A stretch of DNA of 64,000 nucleotides from Akkermansia muciniphila. GTDB lineage: Bacteria; Verrucomicrobiota; Verrucomicrobiia; Verrucomicrobiales; Akkermansiaceae. Each line of letters begins with the position of its first letter. Position 1 is the first letter of the stretch. Below, piece by piece: positions 17,998-26,910 of this stretch. The notes beneath the pieces were generated by a model. It was not told the origin of the DNA. It was given only the letters and a program-made list of their open reading frames with translations, and searched no databases. The position numbers and the translations under genes were made by a program. The stretch spans positions 62,001 through 126,000 of the forward strand of contig NZ_FXYA01000162.1 in the NCBI RefSeq assembly GCF_900184965.1. The letters are read 5' to 3'.

Positions 17998-20562
17998 ATG
18001 AATAAACAACAGCTTGCCTCGAAGATTTGGGAGTCTGCCAACAAAATGCGCTCCAAAATTGAAGCCAATGAATACAAGGACTACATTCTCGGCTTCATCT
18101 TCTACAAGTTCCTTTCCGATAAGGAAGTCAAGTTCCTGAAAGAGAACGACTGGACAGACGATGATTTGCCCCATGTTACGGAAGATGACGCGGAGACGGT
18201 TGACTATATCCGCAGCAATGTAGGTTACTTCATCTCCTACAAACACCTCTTTTCCACTTGGATTGACAAGGGCAGCGACTTTACCGCCGCAGATGTGACG
18301 GAGGCTCTTTCTGCTTTCAGCCGCCTGATCAATCCCTCTCACAAAAAGGTCTTTGACAAGGTGTTCGCCACCTTGGAAACAGGCCTCTCCAAACTTGGGG
18401 AAAACTCCGGTGCCCGCACCAAAGCCATCCGCGACCTCTTGCATCTCATCAAGGATATCCCCATGGACGGGCGGCAGGATTATGATGTCCTGGGGTTTAT
18501 CTACGAATACCTCATCAGCAACTTTGCCGCAAACGCGGGCAAGAAAGCGGGCGAGTTCTACACCCCGCATGAGGTTTCGCTCCTCATGTCGGAAATCGTG
18601 GCTGCCCACCTCAAAGACAGGCAGAAAATCAAGATTTATGACCCCACCAGCGGTTCAGGTTCCCTGCTTATCAATATCGGCAAGTGCGTGGCGCGTTACA
18701 TGGGCGGGGGAGACAACATCAAATACTACGCTCAGGAGCTTAAGGAAAACACCTACAACCTGACCCGCATGAATCTGGTAATGCGGGGCATTTTGCCGAA
18801 CAATATCGTGACGCGCAACGGCGACACGCTGGAGGAAGATTGGCCGTATTTCGATGATAACGACCCGTCCAACACTTATGACCCGCTCTATGTAGATGCT
18901 GTTGTCTCCAATCCTCCTTATTCTCAGCCTTGGAACCCCGCAGACAAGGAAAGCGACCCGCGCTATGCCCGCTTTGGGCTTGCTCCGAAAGGCAAGGCGG
19001 ACTACGCATTCCTGCTGCATGATCTTTTCCACCTCAAGAGTGACGGCATCATGACGATTGTGCTTCCCCATGGCGTCCTGTTCCGTGGCGGTACGGAGGG
19101 GGCTATCCGCAGGAATCTGGTGGAATACAACCATATTGACGCTATCATCGGCTTGCCTGCCAACATTTTCTTTGGCACCGGCATTCCCACCATCATTATG
19201 GTTCTCAAGCAGAAACGGGAAAATACGGATGTGCTGATTGTGGATGCTTCCAGGGGCTTTGCCAAGGTGGGCAAGAACAATGTCCTCCGCGCGTGCGACA
19301 TCAAGAAGATTGTGGATGTGGTTTCTGCCCGCGCCGATGTGGAGAAGTTCGCCAAGGTGGTAAGCCGAGATGAAATCCGGGCCAATGATTACAACCTCAA
19401 TATCCCGCGCTATGTCGATTCCTCGGACAAAAACGAAAGTTGGGATATTTTCGCTACCATGTTTGGCGGCATCCCCTTGTCTGAACTAGCGGAATTTCAT
19501 GAGTACTGGGCAGCGTTCCCTCGTCTGAAAGAGTCTTTGTTCACCGCTTCCGGGGCGGCTCATTGCCGCTTGAACGTGGCTGACCTCAAGTCGTCCGTTC
19601 TGACGCACGCTGATGTTACGGCATTTACCGCCCGCTACGCTTCCTCTTTTGCTGATTTTGAAGCATTCCTCACCACCCGATTGCTCGATGGTATGGAAAC
19701 GCTCAATATCACCAGAGAAGAATCCATCATCAGTGATGATGTTTTCTCTCGCCTGAACGGGCTTCCCCTGGTAGACAAATACAAAGCCTACCAGTTGCTG
19801 GATGATGAGTGGAAAAAGATTTCTGTGGACCTGGAAATTATCAGGACTGAGGGTTTTGCCTCATCCAAACAGGTTGACCCCAACATGGTCGTTAAAACCA
19901 GGGACGGCAAAAAACAGGAGGTGCAGGACGGCTGGATGGGACACATTATTCCCTTTGCCCTGGTGCAGCAAACCCTGCTCGCCGCTGACCTCGCCAGGCT
20001 GAACGCCAGGGAAGCCCGCTTGAGTGAACTCGCGGCAGAGTACGAATCCCTGCTTAATGAGCTGAGCGAGGAGGATAAGGACAAGCCCTTTGTCAATGAT
20101 GATGGCGACGCCTTTGTGCCGAAAGAGGTTGCAAAGGCCGTCAAGAGCATGGAGACGGAACCTGAAACGCTCGCCATCCTGCGAAAGGTGACAGCCCTGA
20201 ATAATGAGGAAAAATCCCTCAAAAAACAAATCAAGGCTGACAGTACTGCGCTCCACCTCCTCACCAAAAAAACCATTGAGGAATTGACGGACGAGCAGGC
20301 AAGGCAAATGATTAAGCTCAAGTGGATTCCCCCCTTGCTGGATAGCATGGCCGGGTTGTCCTCCGCTGTCATTGCCGATTTCATTGCCAGACTCCTTGCC
20401 CTGGCAGGGAAATATGAAACGACATTTACGGAGGTGGACAGCCAAATCGTTGAGACAGAGTCCTCTCTTGTTTCCCTTTTGGATGAATTGACCGGCAACG
20501 AGTTCGATATGCAGGGTATTCAGGAACTCAAATCTCTACTCGGAGGCAACGCCCATGAATGA
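17998..20562 (+). CDS. hsdM: Type I restriction-modification methylase subunit M
   Basis: An 854-residue N6-adenine methyltransferase subunit. The HsdM N-terminal helical domain (from KIWESANKMRSKIEANEYKD) spans about 1-150. The AdoMet-binding motif I is near 216 (DPTSGSGSLL) and the catalytic NPPYSQPW near 303. Usual HsdM proteins are about 500-530 residues. Here a further 300 residues form a charged, helical C-terminal part (about 560-850) likely to be coiled coil and to contact the S or R subunits. It methylates the host's own sites in complex with HsdS. Its stop overlaps the hsdS start by 8 bp, and hsdR follows, giving an M-S-R operon. Confidence 0.96.
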   Translation: MNKQQLASKIWESANKMRSKIEANEYKDYILGFIFYKFLSDKEVKFLKENDWTDDDLPHVTEDDAETVDYIRSNVGYFISYKHLFSTWIDKGSDFTAADVTEALSAFSRLINPSHKKVFDKVFATLETGLSKLGENSGARTKAIRDLLHLIKDIPMDGRQDYDVLGFIYEYLISNFAANAGKKAGEFYTPHEVSLLMSEIVAAHLKDRQKIKIYDPTSGSGSLLINIGKCVARYMGGGDNIKYYAQELKENTYNLTRMNLVMRGILPNNIVTRNGDTLEEDWPYFDDNDPSNTYDPLYVDAVVSNPPYSQPWNPADKESDPRYARFGLAPKGKADYAFLLHDLFHLKSDGIMTIVLPHGVLFRGGTEGAIRRNLVEYNHIDAIIGLPANIFFGTGIPTIIMVLKQKRENTDVLIVDASRGFAKVGKNNVLRACDIKKIVDVVSARADVEKFAKVVSRDEIRANDYNLNIPRYVDSSDKNESWDIFATMFGGIPLSELAEFHEYWAAFPRLKESLFTASGAAHCRLNVADLKSSVLTHADVTAFTARYASSFADFEAFLTTRLLDGMETLNITREESIISDDVFSRLNGLPLVDKYKAYQLLDDEWKKISVDLEIIRTEGFASSKQVDPNMVVKTRDGKKQEVQDGWMGHIIPFALVQQTLLAADLARLNAREARLSELAAEYESLLNELSEEDKDKPFVNDDGDAFVPKEVAKAVKSMETEPETLAILRKVTALNNEEKSLKKQIKADSTALHLLTKKTIEELTDEQARQMIKLKWIPPLLDSMAGLSSAVIADFIARLLALAGKYETTFTEVDSQIVETESSLVSLLDELTGNEFDMQGIQELKSLLGGNAHE

Positions 20563-21796
20563 GAAATCGTTGGTTCCGTCCATCCGCTTTACCGGATTTA
20601 CTGACGCATGGGAACGGTGTAAGCTGGGGGATTTGGGGAAAGTACGCTCTGGCATAGGGTTTCCTGATGCAGAACAGGGAGGAACTGAGGGGCTTCCTTT
20701 TTTTAAAGTTTCCGATATGAACATTTCTGGGAACGAACATGAAATGACTAAAAGTCAGAATTATGTTTCTATAGAACAGATACAACGGAAAAAGTGGACA
20801 CCTATTCTCGATGTGCCTGCGATGTTCTTCGCCAAGGTTGGTGCAGCCGTCTTACTGAATAGAAAACGCTTATGTAGAACACCATTCCTTTTGGATAATA
20901 ATACAATGGCATATTCCGTTTGCGGAGAAAAATGGAATGTTGATTTTGCAAAAGCACTATTTGACACAGTGAATCTTCCCTCGTTAATTCAGGTGGGAGC
21001 TTTACCCTCGTACAATGCCGGAGATGTTGAATCATTAGAAATTACTCTGCCTAACATTGAGGAACAAAACCAGATAGGCCATTTCTTCCGTTTGCTCGAC
21101 CGCCTCATCACCCTTCATCAGCGTAAGTATGAAAAGCTCCTCAACATCAAAAAATCGATGTTGGACAAAATGTTCCCGAAAAATGGTGAGCTTTTCCCCG
21201 AAGTCCGCTTTGCCGGATTTACTGACGCATGGGAACGGCGTAAGCTGGGGGAGATTGCAGACAAGGTAACAGAAAAGAACAGCAGCCGTATTTATTCAGA
21301 AACGTTCACCAACTCCGCAGAAAACGGCATAATTAGCCAAAGGGATTATTTCGACCATGCCGTTTCAAACTCGGCAAATTTGGATGGCTATTACATCGTT
21401 TCAGAAGATGATTTCGTGTACAATCCGAGAATATCCACGACCGCCCCTGTAGGCCCTATCAATCGTAACAGGTTGAAGAGCAGAGGAGTAATGTCTCCTC
21501 TATACACCGTGTTTCGGACACGTGATATCGATGCTTTGTATTTGGAGCATTATTTCAAAAGCCACCATTGGCATCAATACATGTTCTTGAACGGAGATTC
21601 AGGCGCTCGCTCTGACCGTTTTTCTATAAAGGATTTCGTGTTTATGGAAATGCCTATTGCTGTTCCATGCAAAGTCGAGCAAATGCGAATAGGGAGCTTT
21701 CTTGAAGAACTCGACCACCTCATCACCCTTCATCAGCGTAAGTTGGAAAAACTGCAAAACATCAAGAAAGCCTGTCTGGAAAAGATGTTTGTTTAA
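20555..21796 (+). CDS. hsdS: Type I restriction-modification specificity subunit S
   Basis: The 413-residue protein consists of two half-units, each with a target-recognition domain (about 10-165 and 220-375) followed by a conserved helical spacer ending in LITLHQRKxEKLxNIKK. Each unit starts with RF(T/A)GFTDAWERxKLG. The two recognition domains differ strongly, so the target is a split sequence with two unlike halves. It directs both methylation and cleavage. The gene overlaps hsdM by 8 bp, and hsdR starts 15 bp after it. Lower GC content inside the recognition domains suggests separate histories. Confidence 0.96.
   Translation: MNEKSLVPSIRFTGFTDAWERCKLGDLGKVRSGIGFPDAEQGGTEGLPFFKVSDMNISGNEHEMTKSQNYVSIEQIQRKKWTPILDVPAMFFAKVGAAVLLNRKRLCRTPFLLDNNTMAYSVCGEKWNVDFAKALFDTVNLPSLIQVGALPSYNAGDVESLEITLPNIEEQNQIGHFFRLLDRLITLHQRKYEKLLNIKKSMLDKMFPKNGELFPEVRFAGFTDAWERRKLGEIADKVTEKNSSRIYSETFTNSAENGIISQRDYFDHAVSNSANLDGYYIVSEDDFVYNPRISTTAPVGPINRNRLKSRGVMSPLYTVFRTRDIDALYLEHYFKSHHWHQYMFLNGDSGARSDRFSIKDFVFMEMPIAVPCKVEQMRIGSFLEELDHLITLHQRKLEKLQNIKKACLEKMFV
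20583..20631 (+). repeat. hsdS direct repeat A, copy 1
   Basis: This 49-bp copy at the start of the first recognition unit matches 21204-21252 with two differences. Confidence 0.9.
21095..21127 (+). repeat. hsdS direct repeat B, copy 1
   Basis: This 33-bp copy in the first helical spacer matches 21710-21742 with one difference. Confidence 0.88.
21204..21252 (+). repeat. hsdS direct repeat A, copy 2
   Basis: This second copy of the 49-bp repeat opens the second recognition unit, 621 bp after copy 1 (an exact multiple of three, so exchanges would keep frame). Confidence 0.9.
21710..21742 (+). repeat. hsdS direct repeat B, copy 2
   Basis: This second copy of the 33-bp spacer repeat lies 615 bp after copy 1, also in frame. 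Confidence 0.88.
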
Positions 21797-21811
21797 TTGA
21801 AAGGAGACTTT

Positions 21812-24800
21812 ATGACTTTTACAACGGAAAGCGCCTTTGAGGAAGCCGTCATTAAGATGTTGTCCGAACACGGATGGGAAAGCGCAGTGTTGAAAAACTA
21901 CACGGAAAAGCAGCTTATCCAAAACTGGGCTGACATCCTGTTCGAGAACAACCGGGACATAGACAGCCTGAATAATTGTCCTTTAACGGAGGGTGAAATG
22001 CTGCAAATTCTGGAGCAGATCGCCATGCTCAAATCGCCGTTGAAGCTGAACGGTTTTATCAACGGCCAAAACGTGACGATTACGCGCGATAACGAGGCTG
22101 ATACCTTACACTACGGCAAGGAGGTTTCCCTCAAGATTTATGACCGCAGGGAAATAGCCGCTGGGCAAAGCCGATACCAGATTGTGCAGCAGCCCAAGTT
22201 TCCCACAGCATCCCCCTTGCTCAATAATAGGCGCGGGGATTTAATGCTGTTGATTAACGGCATGCCCGTGATTCATATGGAGCTGAAAAAGAGCGGCGTT
22301 CCGGTGAGTCAGGCCTGCCGGCAGATAGAAAAATACACGGCAGAGGGCGTCTTTAGCGGGTTGTTCTCGCTTGTGCAGATGTTTGTTGGCATGACACCGG
22401 AAGAAACGCTGTATTTCGCCAACCCCGGAATAGACGGGCGCTTTAATCCGGATTACTATTTCCATTGGGCTGATGTGGATAACGAGCCTGTTAATGACTG
22501 GAAAAGCGTTATTTCCACCCTGTTGTCAATCCCCATGGCGCACCAGATGATAGGCTTTTATACTGTTGCCGACAATTCGGACGGAGTGTTGAAAGTCATG
22601 CGCAGCTATCAGTTTTTTGCAGCCAGCAAAATTTCGGATAAGGTAGCGCAAACAAAATGGGACGAGCGGAACCAGCTTGGCGGTTTTGTTTGGCACACCA
22701 CGGGTTCAGGCAAAACAATGACCTCTTTCAAGTCTGCCCAGTTAATAGCCACGTCCAAAGACGCAGACAAGGTTATCTTCCTGATGGATAGAATAGAACT
22801 GGGAACGCAAAGCCTGAAAGAATACCGGGGCTTTGCCGGCGACAGTCTGGATGTTCAGGCAACGGAAAACACGGGCGTGCTTGTTACAAAACTGAAAAGC
22901 AGCAACCCTTCCGATACGCTCATTGTTACCTCCATTCAGAAGATGAACAACATTAAGAATGAGGCAGAGGGCGGACTGAAAGCGGCTGACATCGAACTGA
23001 TGAGCGGAAAGCGCATCGTGTTCATTGTGGATGAATGCCATCGTTCCACGTTCGGTGATATGCTCATCAACATCAAAAACACTTTCCCGCGAGCCATATT
23101 CTTTGGGTTTAGCGGAACTCCCATACATGAGGAAAACCAAAAGAAAGACAATACGACGACGACGGTTTTCGGAGATGAGCTGCACCGCTACAGTATTGCC
23201 GATGGTATTCGGGATAAGAATGTCCTGGGCTTTGACCCCTACAAGGTTTTGACCTATGAGGACAGCGAGCTGAAAACGGCTGTTGCCTTGGAAAAAGCGA
23301 AAGCGCACACAGTAGAGGAAGCCTACGCAACCCCGGCGAAAGCCGCTGTGTTTCAGCACTACATGGGGCTGCCCATGCCGGCGGTGTATGAAGATGAAAC
23401 GGGAACGAAGCACGGCATCGAGCATTATCTGCCTAACAGCCAATATGAAAGAGAGGAGCATCAACAGGCTGTCATCGCGGACATTCTGAAAAATTGGGTA
23501 GTCTTGAGCCATAATGGCAAGTTCCATGCTATTTTTGCCACAGCCAGCATTCAGGAAGCAGTCCAGTACTACCGGCGCATGAAAGCAGAAGCCCCGAACC
23601 TGAAAATCTCCGCCATCTTTGACGCGAACATCGACAACAACGGCCATGGCCTGATGAAAGAGCAAGGGCTTGTGGAAATCATCAAGGATTACAACGCTCG
23701 CTACGGGCAGGATTTTTCGATTCCTACCTTTGCCGGCATGAAAAAAGACATTGCTGCAAGGTTGGCGCATAAACGGCCATACGAGCGCATCGACAAATCG
23801 CCGGAGCAGCAGTTGGATTTGCTCATAGTGGTGGATCAAATGCTCACGGGCTTTGACTCCAAGTGGATTAACACGCTCTACTTGGATAAGATGCTTTACT
23901 ATGAAAACCTCATCCAGGCCTTTTCCCGCACCAATCGCCTGTTTGGTCTGGATAAGCCTTTCGGCACCATCCGCTATTACCGGAAGCCGCATACCATGGA
24001 GCGCAACGTTCAGCAGGCGGTGAAGCTGTACTCCGGCGATAAACCTTTGGGATTGTTCGTGGAGAAGCTGAATAGGAATTTGGAATCGCTCAATACTATC
24101 TATCAGGATATTTCTGATCTGTTTAATCAGGCCGGAATTGAGGATTTCTCCCACTTGCCTGCGGAGCCGGCGGAACGCAAGGAGTTCGCACGGTTGTTCC
24201 GCGATTTGAATGCCCGCATGGAAGCAGCAAAGATTCAAGGCTTCCGTTGGGATAAGCGCATCTATCAGTTTGCAGACGCCACGATGGAGGTTGCTCTGGA
24301 TGAACACACCTTCAATGTTCTCAGCGTGCGCTACAACGAGCTTTTCGGCGGTAGTGGAGGTGAGAGCGATGGACATGAGCCGGAGTCTCCTTACGATATT
24401 CCGGGCTTCCCTATCCCGATATCCACCGGCGCAATCGACAATGATTACATGAACTCCCGCTTTGAAAAGTTCAGGAAGCTTCTGGGCAATGCTACCGAGG
24501 AGGAGCTGCGGCAGACGGAGCAGGAATTGCATAAGTCCTTTGCGTTCCTTTCTCAAGAAGAGCAGAAGTATGCCGATATTTTCCTGCACGACATTAAGCG
24601 TGGTGATGTTGTACCTGTAGAGGGTAAGACTTTCCGTGACTATGTGACCGAGTACATGGCAAAAGCCCAGGACGACCGCATACACCGCTTTGCCGCCGTG
24701 TTTGGTCTGGATGAAACATTGTTGCGCGGCATGATGTCTCATCGGGTGACTGAGGGGAACATCAACGATTTTGGCCGCTTTGATGCATTGAAAGCTACAG

Positions 24801-24931
24801 CGGATAAGAAAAAGGCCAAAGCCTACTTCGAGACCGGGTCTCACACTCCATTACCCCCACCCAAAGTGGCCATGAAACTGGACAAAATACTCCGAGATTT
24901 CATCACAAACGGCGGTTTTGACCTCTCGTAA
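21812..24931 (+). CDS. hsdR: Type I restriction endonuclease subunit R
   Basis: A 1,039-residue motor nuclease. The N-terminal PD-(D/E)XK nuclease region includes RRGDLMLLING and HMELKKSG (about 140-160). The SF2 helicase core has Walker A HTTGSGKTMT near 294 and the DECH box near 406 (VDECHRSTFGD), with SGTPIHEENQ and a later QMLTGFDSKWINTLYLDK as helicase motifs. The C-terminus is helical and should dock on the M2S core. It cuts unmodified DNA after ATP-driven translocation. The start at 21812 is chosen because AAAGGAGA lies 8 bp upstream; five codons further up there is another in-frame start. A terminator-like hairpin lies about 200 bp downstream. Confidence 0.97.
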   Translation: MTFTTESAFEEAVIKMLSEHGWESAVLKNYTEKQLIQNWADILFENNRDIDSLNNCPLTEGEMLQILEQIAMLKSPLKLNGFINGQNVTITRDNEADTLHYGKEVSLKIYDRREIAAGQSRYQIVQQPKFPTASPLLNNRRGDLMLLINGMPVIHMELKKSGVPVSQACRQIEKYTAEGVFSGLFSLVQMFVGMTPEETLYFANPGIDGRFNPDYYFHWADVDNEPVNDWKSVISTLLSIPMAHQMIGFYTVADNSDGVLKVMRSYQFFAASKISDKVAQTKWDERNQLGGFVWHTTGSGKTMTSFKSAQLIATSKDADKVIFLMDRIELGTQSLKEYRGFAGDSLDVQATENTGVLVTKLKSSNPSDTLIVTSIQKMNNIKNEAEGGLKAADIELMSGKRIVFIVDECHRSTFGDMLINIKNTFPRAIFFGFSGTPIHEENQKKDNTTTTVFGDELHRYSIADGIRDKNVLGFDPYKVLTYEDSELKTAVALEKAKAHTVEEAYATPAKAAVFQHYMGLPMPAVYEDETGTKHGIEHYLPNSQYEREEHQQAVIADILKNWVVLSHNGKFHAIFATASIQEAVQYYRRMKAEAPNLKISAIFDANIDNNGHGLMKEQGLVEIIKDYNARYGQDFSIPTFAGMKKDIAARLAHKRPYERIDKSPEQQLDLLIVVDQMLTGFDSKWINTLYLDKMLYYENLIQAFSRTNRLFGLDKPFGTIRYYRKPHTMERNVQQAVKLYSGDKPLGLFVEKLNRNLESLNTIYQDISDLFNQAGIEDFSHLPAEPAERKEFARLFRDLNARMEAAKIQGFRWDKRIYQFADATMEVALDEHTFNVLSVRYNELFGGSGGESDGHEPESPYDIPGFPIPISTGAIDNDYMNSRFEKFRKLLGNATEEELRQTEQELHKSFAFLSQEEQKYADIFLHDIKRGDVVPVEGKTFRDYVTEYMAKAQDDRIHRFAAVFGLDETLLRGMMSHRVTEGNINDFGRFDALKATADKKKAKAYFETGSHTPLPPPKVAMKLDKILRDFITNGGFDLS

Positions 24932-25136
24932 GTCATGCTGACATGAGGAGGAAATGCAGATTTCCTGCAAAAGAGCCAAGGGGAAACCCTTGAATAACCC
25001 TCATTTTGGGAGGGAGATATTGATTGGTACGCACCTGCAGAGACGGCCGGGTTGCGGTATGTTGAACGCAGTATCAGACGAATCACGCAACTAGGACTTC
25101 AAAATTGCTCTGTTAGAATTCTGACAGCTCATACAG

Positions 25137-25170
25137 CCCTACTCTTTACTTACGAGTAGGGCAAATTCTT
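25137..25170 (+). terminator. Likely terminator of the hsdMSR operon
   Basis: A perfect 8-bp stem CCCTACTC/GAGTAGGG (25137-25144 with 25154-25161) with a 9-base loop is followed by an AT-rich tail CAAATTCTTATTT. The T-run is interrupted. Confidence 0.6.
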
Positions 25171-25455
25171 ATTTCATTTATTTTATGGAAGAAATGATTA
25201 AGGAGAAATCCGAAAGGCTTGCATCTGGTTCTACCTTTTTTGAAATCTCAGGCAACATGTTAAGCCAATATGGAATTCCCGTTTCCCTGTAAGTCTGAGC
25301 AGGATTCTATTGCTGCTTTTTTGGACAAGTGAGCTATCAACAAATGATCAACGACTATGCGGCAACGCATGAGAGACAAACGACAATGGATTTCCACCAT
25401 CTGATAAAGGGGGCTGAAGGCTTAATACCCGGAGATTCCACACGCAAGGCTATGA

Positions 25456-25587
25456 TCAAAGAGGAACCATTGGCTCATCAGATCCTGCAGGAAAAACCTC
25501 TGCTTTGAAATAGTTCAGCTGTTCCACAAGTGTAGAGGAAATCGGAATCATACGCGCCGCGTTCGTCTTGGTAATGCCGCGGCTGAG
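25456..25587 (-). pseudogene. Remnant of a tyrosine recombinase/integrase
   Basis: Read on the minus strand, 43 codons give a segment with ITKTNAARMIPISSTLVEQL followed by NYFKAEVFPAGSDEPMVPL and a stop. The TKT-x3-R-x-IPI pattern, with its basic residues before a strand and helix, is the usual look of the beta-hairpin region of phage and transposon integrases that holds the catalytic Lys. A stop codon (25588-25590) precedes it, and neither the N-terminal domain nor an intact His-x-x-Arg/Tyr part is found. It therefore appears to be a decayed fragment. It lies between the type I system and the alcohol dehydrogenase terminator, as expected for an old mobile-element end. Confidence 0.5.
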
Positions 25588-25589
25588 CT

Positions 25590-25628
25590 AAAATCTCTCG
25601 CTCCCGCAGGGATATTTCCCTGCGGGCG
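25590..25628 (-). terminator. Terminator of the alcohol dehydrogenase gene
   Basis: A long hairpin (25599-25612 with 25617-25628, one bulge, 4-base loop) rich in G and C lies 20 bp past the stop on the minus strand and is followed by AGAGATTTTAG. Confidence 0.75.
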
Positions 25629-25648
25629 ATAGCCCCGGAAGTTTGTTC

Positions 25649-26809
25649 CTAGGAATAGGATTTTTCCAGGATGCTGACCACGTCCGCCGGAGTCAATTTG
25701 CAACGGTCCAGCTCAAACAGGTTGCCCATGGTGGAAAAAGCCGTTTTAGCGTATTCGTCAAATAAATCCGGGGTAATGCCGAACTCGGACATCTTCAGCT
25801 TGTCCACGCCGCAGGCTTCCTTCAGTTTGTTCAAGCCGTTCAGGAAACCGTCCACGGAGGCTTCCTGCCCCATGGCCGCGGCAACTCTTGCGTAACGTTC
25901 CGGGCAGGAGGGCGCGTAGGCTTCATGGTAGGCCCAGGAAATCATGATTAACCCCGCGCCGTGGGGCAGGGAAGGATGGAAGGCGCTGAGGGCATGTTCA
26001 ATGGAATGTTCCGACGTACAGCAGGAAATGGTTTCCACAAATCCGGAATAGGTATTGGCCAGAGCCACATAGGCGCGCGCCTCCAGGTCATCCCCGTTAT
26101 TCACGGCGCGCGGAAGATATTTGGCAATGTATTCAATGGCCTGGAGCGCGAACATGTCCCCCATGGGGGAGGCGATTGTGGCCATATATCCCTCCACGGC
26201 ATGGAACAGGGCGTCAAATCCCTGGTATGCCGTTAATTTGGGAGGTACGGAAAGCATCAACTCCGGATCGACGATAGACATGGTGGGGAAAGTTCCCCTG
26301 AAACCGAAACCGATTTTTTCCTGCGTGTCCTCTTTCGTGATGACGGTCCACGGATCCGCCTCCGTTCCGGTTCCCGCCGTAGTGGTGATGCAGACGATGG
26401 GAAGAGGTTTGCAGGGAATGGAAAGCCCCTTGCCGGAACCGCCCTGGATGTAATCCCAGTAGGTTCCGGGATTGGCCGCCATCACGGCGATGCTCTTGGC
26501 GGAATCCATGCTGCTGCCTCCGCCCAGGCCGATGACGAAATCACACCCCGTTTCCCTGGCCAGGGAGGCGGCTTCCATTACGTGCTCCACCACGGGGTTG
26601 GGCTGCACTTTATCGAAAACAACGCTTTCCACTCCCTGTTTTTTCAGAAGAGCCTGTACGCGGTCCAGATACCCGAGGCGTTTGACGGACGTCCCGCCGA
26701 TGACGATCAGGGCCTTGGCGCCGGGCAGGGGAGCGGAACCAAGATTGTCCAAAGAACCCGCGCCGAAGAAGATTTGCGCGGGCATGAAAAATTGAAATGG
26801 CTGATACAT
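25649..26809 (-). CDS. Iron-containing alcohol dehydrogenase
   Basis: A 386-residue group III dehydrogenase. The N-terminal nucleotide-binding half contains the GGGSSMDSAKSIAV motif (about 95-110), and the C-terminal helical half carries the metal His residues in EHALSAFHPSLPHGAG and SWAYHEAYA. Family members interconvert alcohols and aldehydes with NAD(P)H and Fe2+ or Zn2+; butanol, propanediol and lactaldehyde enzymes belong here. The physiological substrate is not evident. Met 26809 (MYQPFQFFMPAQIFFG) matches the usual start of this family. It is transcribed after the exported unknown protein, 101 bp away. Confidence 0.93.
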   Translation of the reverse strand: MYQPFQFFMPAQIFFGAGSLDNLGSAPLPGAKALIVIGGTSVKRLGYLDRVQALLKKQGVESVVFDKVQPNPVVEHVMEAASLARETGCDFVIGLGGGSSMDSAKSIAVMAANPGTYWDYIQGGSGKGLSIPCKPLPIVCITTTAGTGTEADPWTVITKEDTQEKIGFGFRGTFPTMSIVDPELMLSVPPKLTAYQGFDALFHAVEGYMATIASPMGDMFALQAIEYIAKYLPRAVNNGDDLEARAYVALANTYSGFVETISCCTSEHSIEHALSAFHPSLPHGAGLIMISWAYHEAYAPSCPERYARVAAAMGQEASVDGFLNGLNKLKEACGVDKLKMSEFGITPDLFDEYAKTAFSTMGNLFELDRCKLTPADVVSILEKSYS

Positions 26810-26910
26810 GCCCTTACTGTATAAAACGGCGGCTCCGGTCGTCAAGAATGCTCTGTGCATTCCATGAACAGGGAAACCGCCGTTCGGGCAGCATCTTTGT
26901 CTGAAGAACG

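Larger units (their letters stand above)
24932..25648. other. Right flank of the restriction island, mostly non-coding
   Basis: This 717-bp stretch holds two terminator hairpins (see separate entries), an integrase fragment (25456-25587, minus) and two short plus-strand open frames: 25185-25292 (35 aa, unrecognised) and 25344-25508 (54 aa, unrecognised and largely antisense to the integrase fragment). Neither open frame is called as a gene. Confidence 0.55.

Noticed and set aside
22742-24844. A 700-codon open frame antisense to hsdR
   Set aside because: It runs opposite a well-supported gene and its translation has no domain pattern. Similar long antisense frames lie opposite polA (2799-4874) and the MscS gene (48264-49739) and follow from codon bias.
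25344-25508. A 54-codon plus-strand open frame beside the type I system, possibly an antitoxin
   Set aside because: It is mostly antisense to the integrase fragment, has no ribosome-binding site and no recognisable family pattern.
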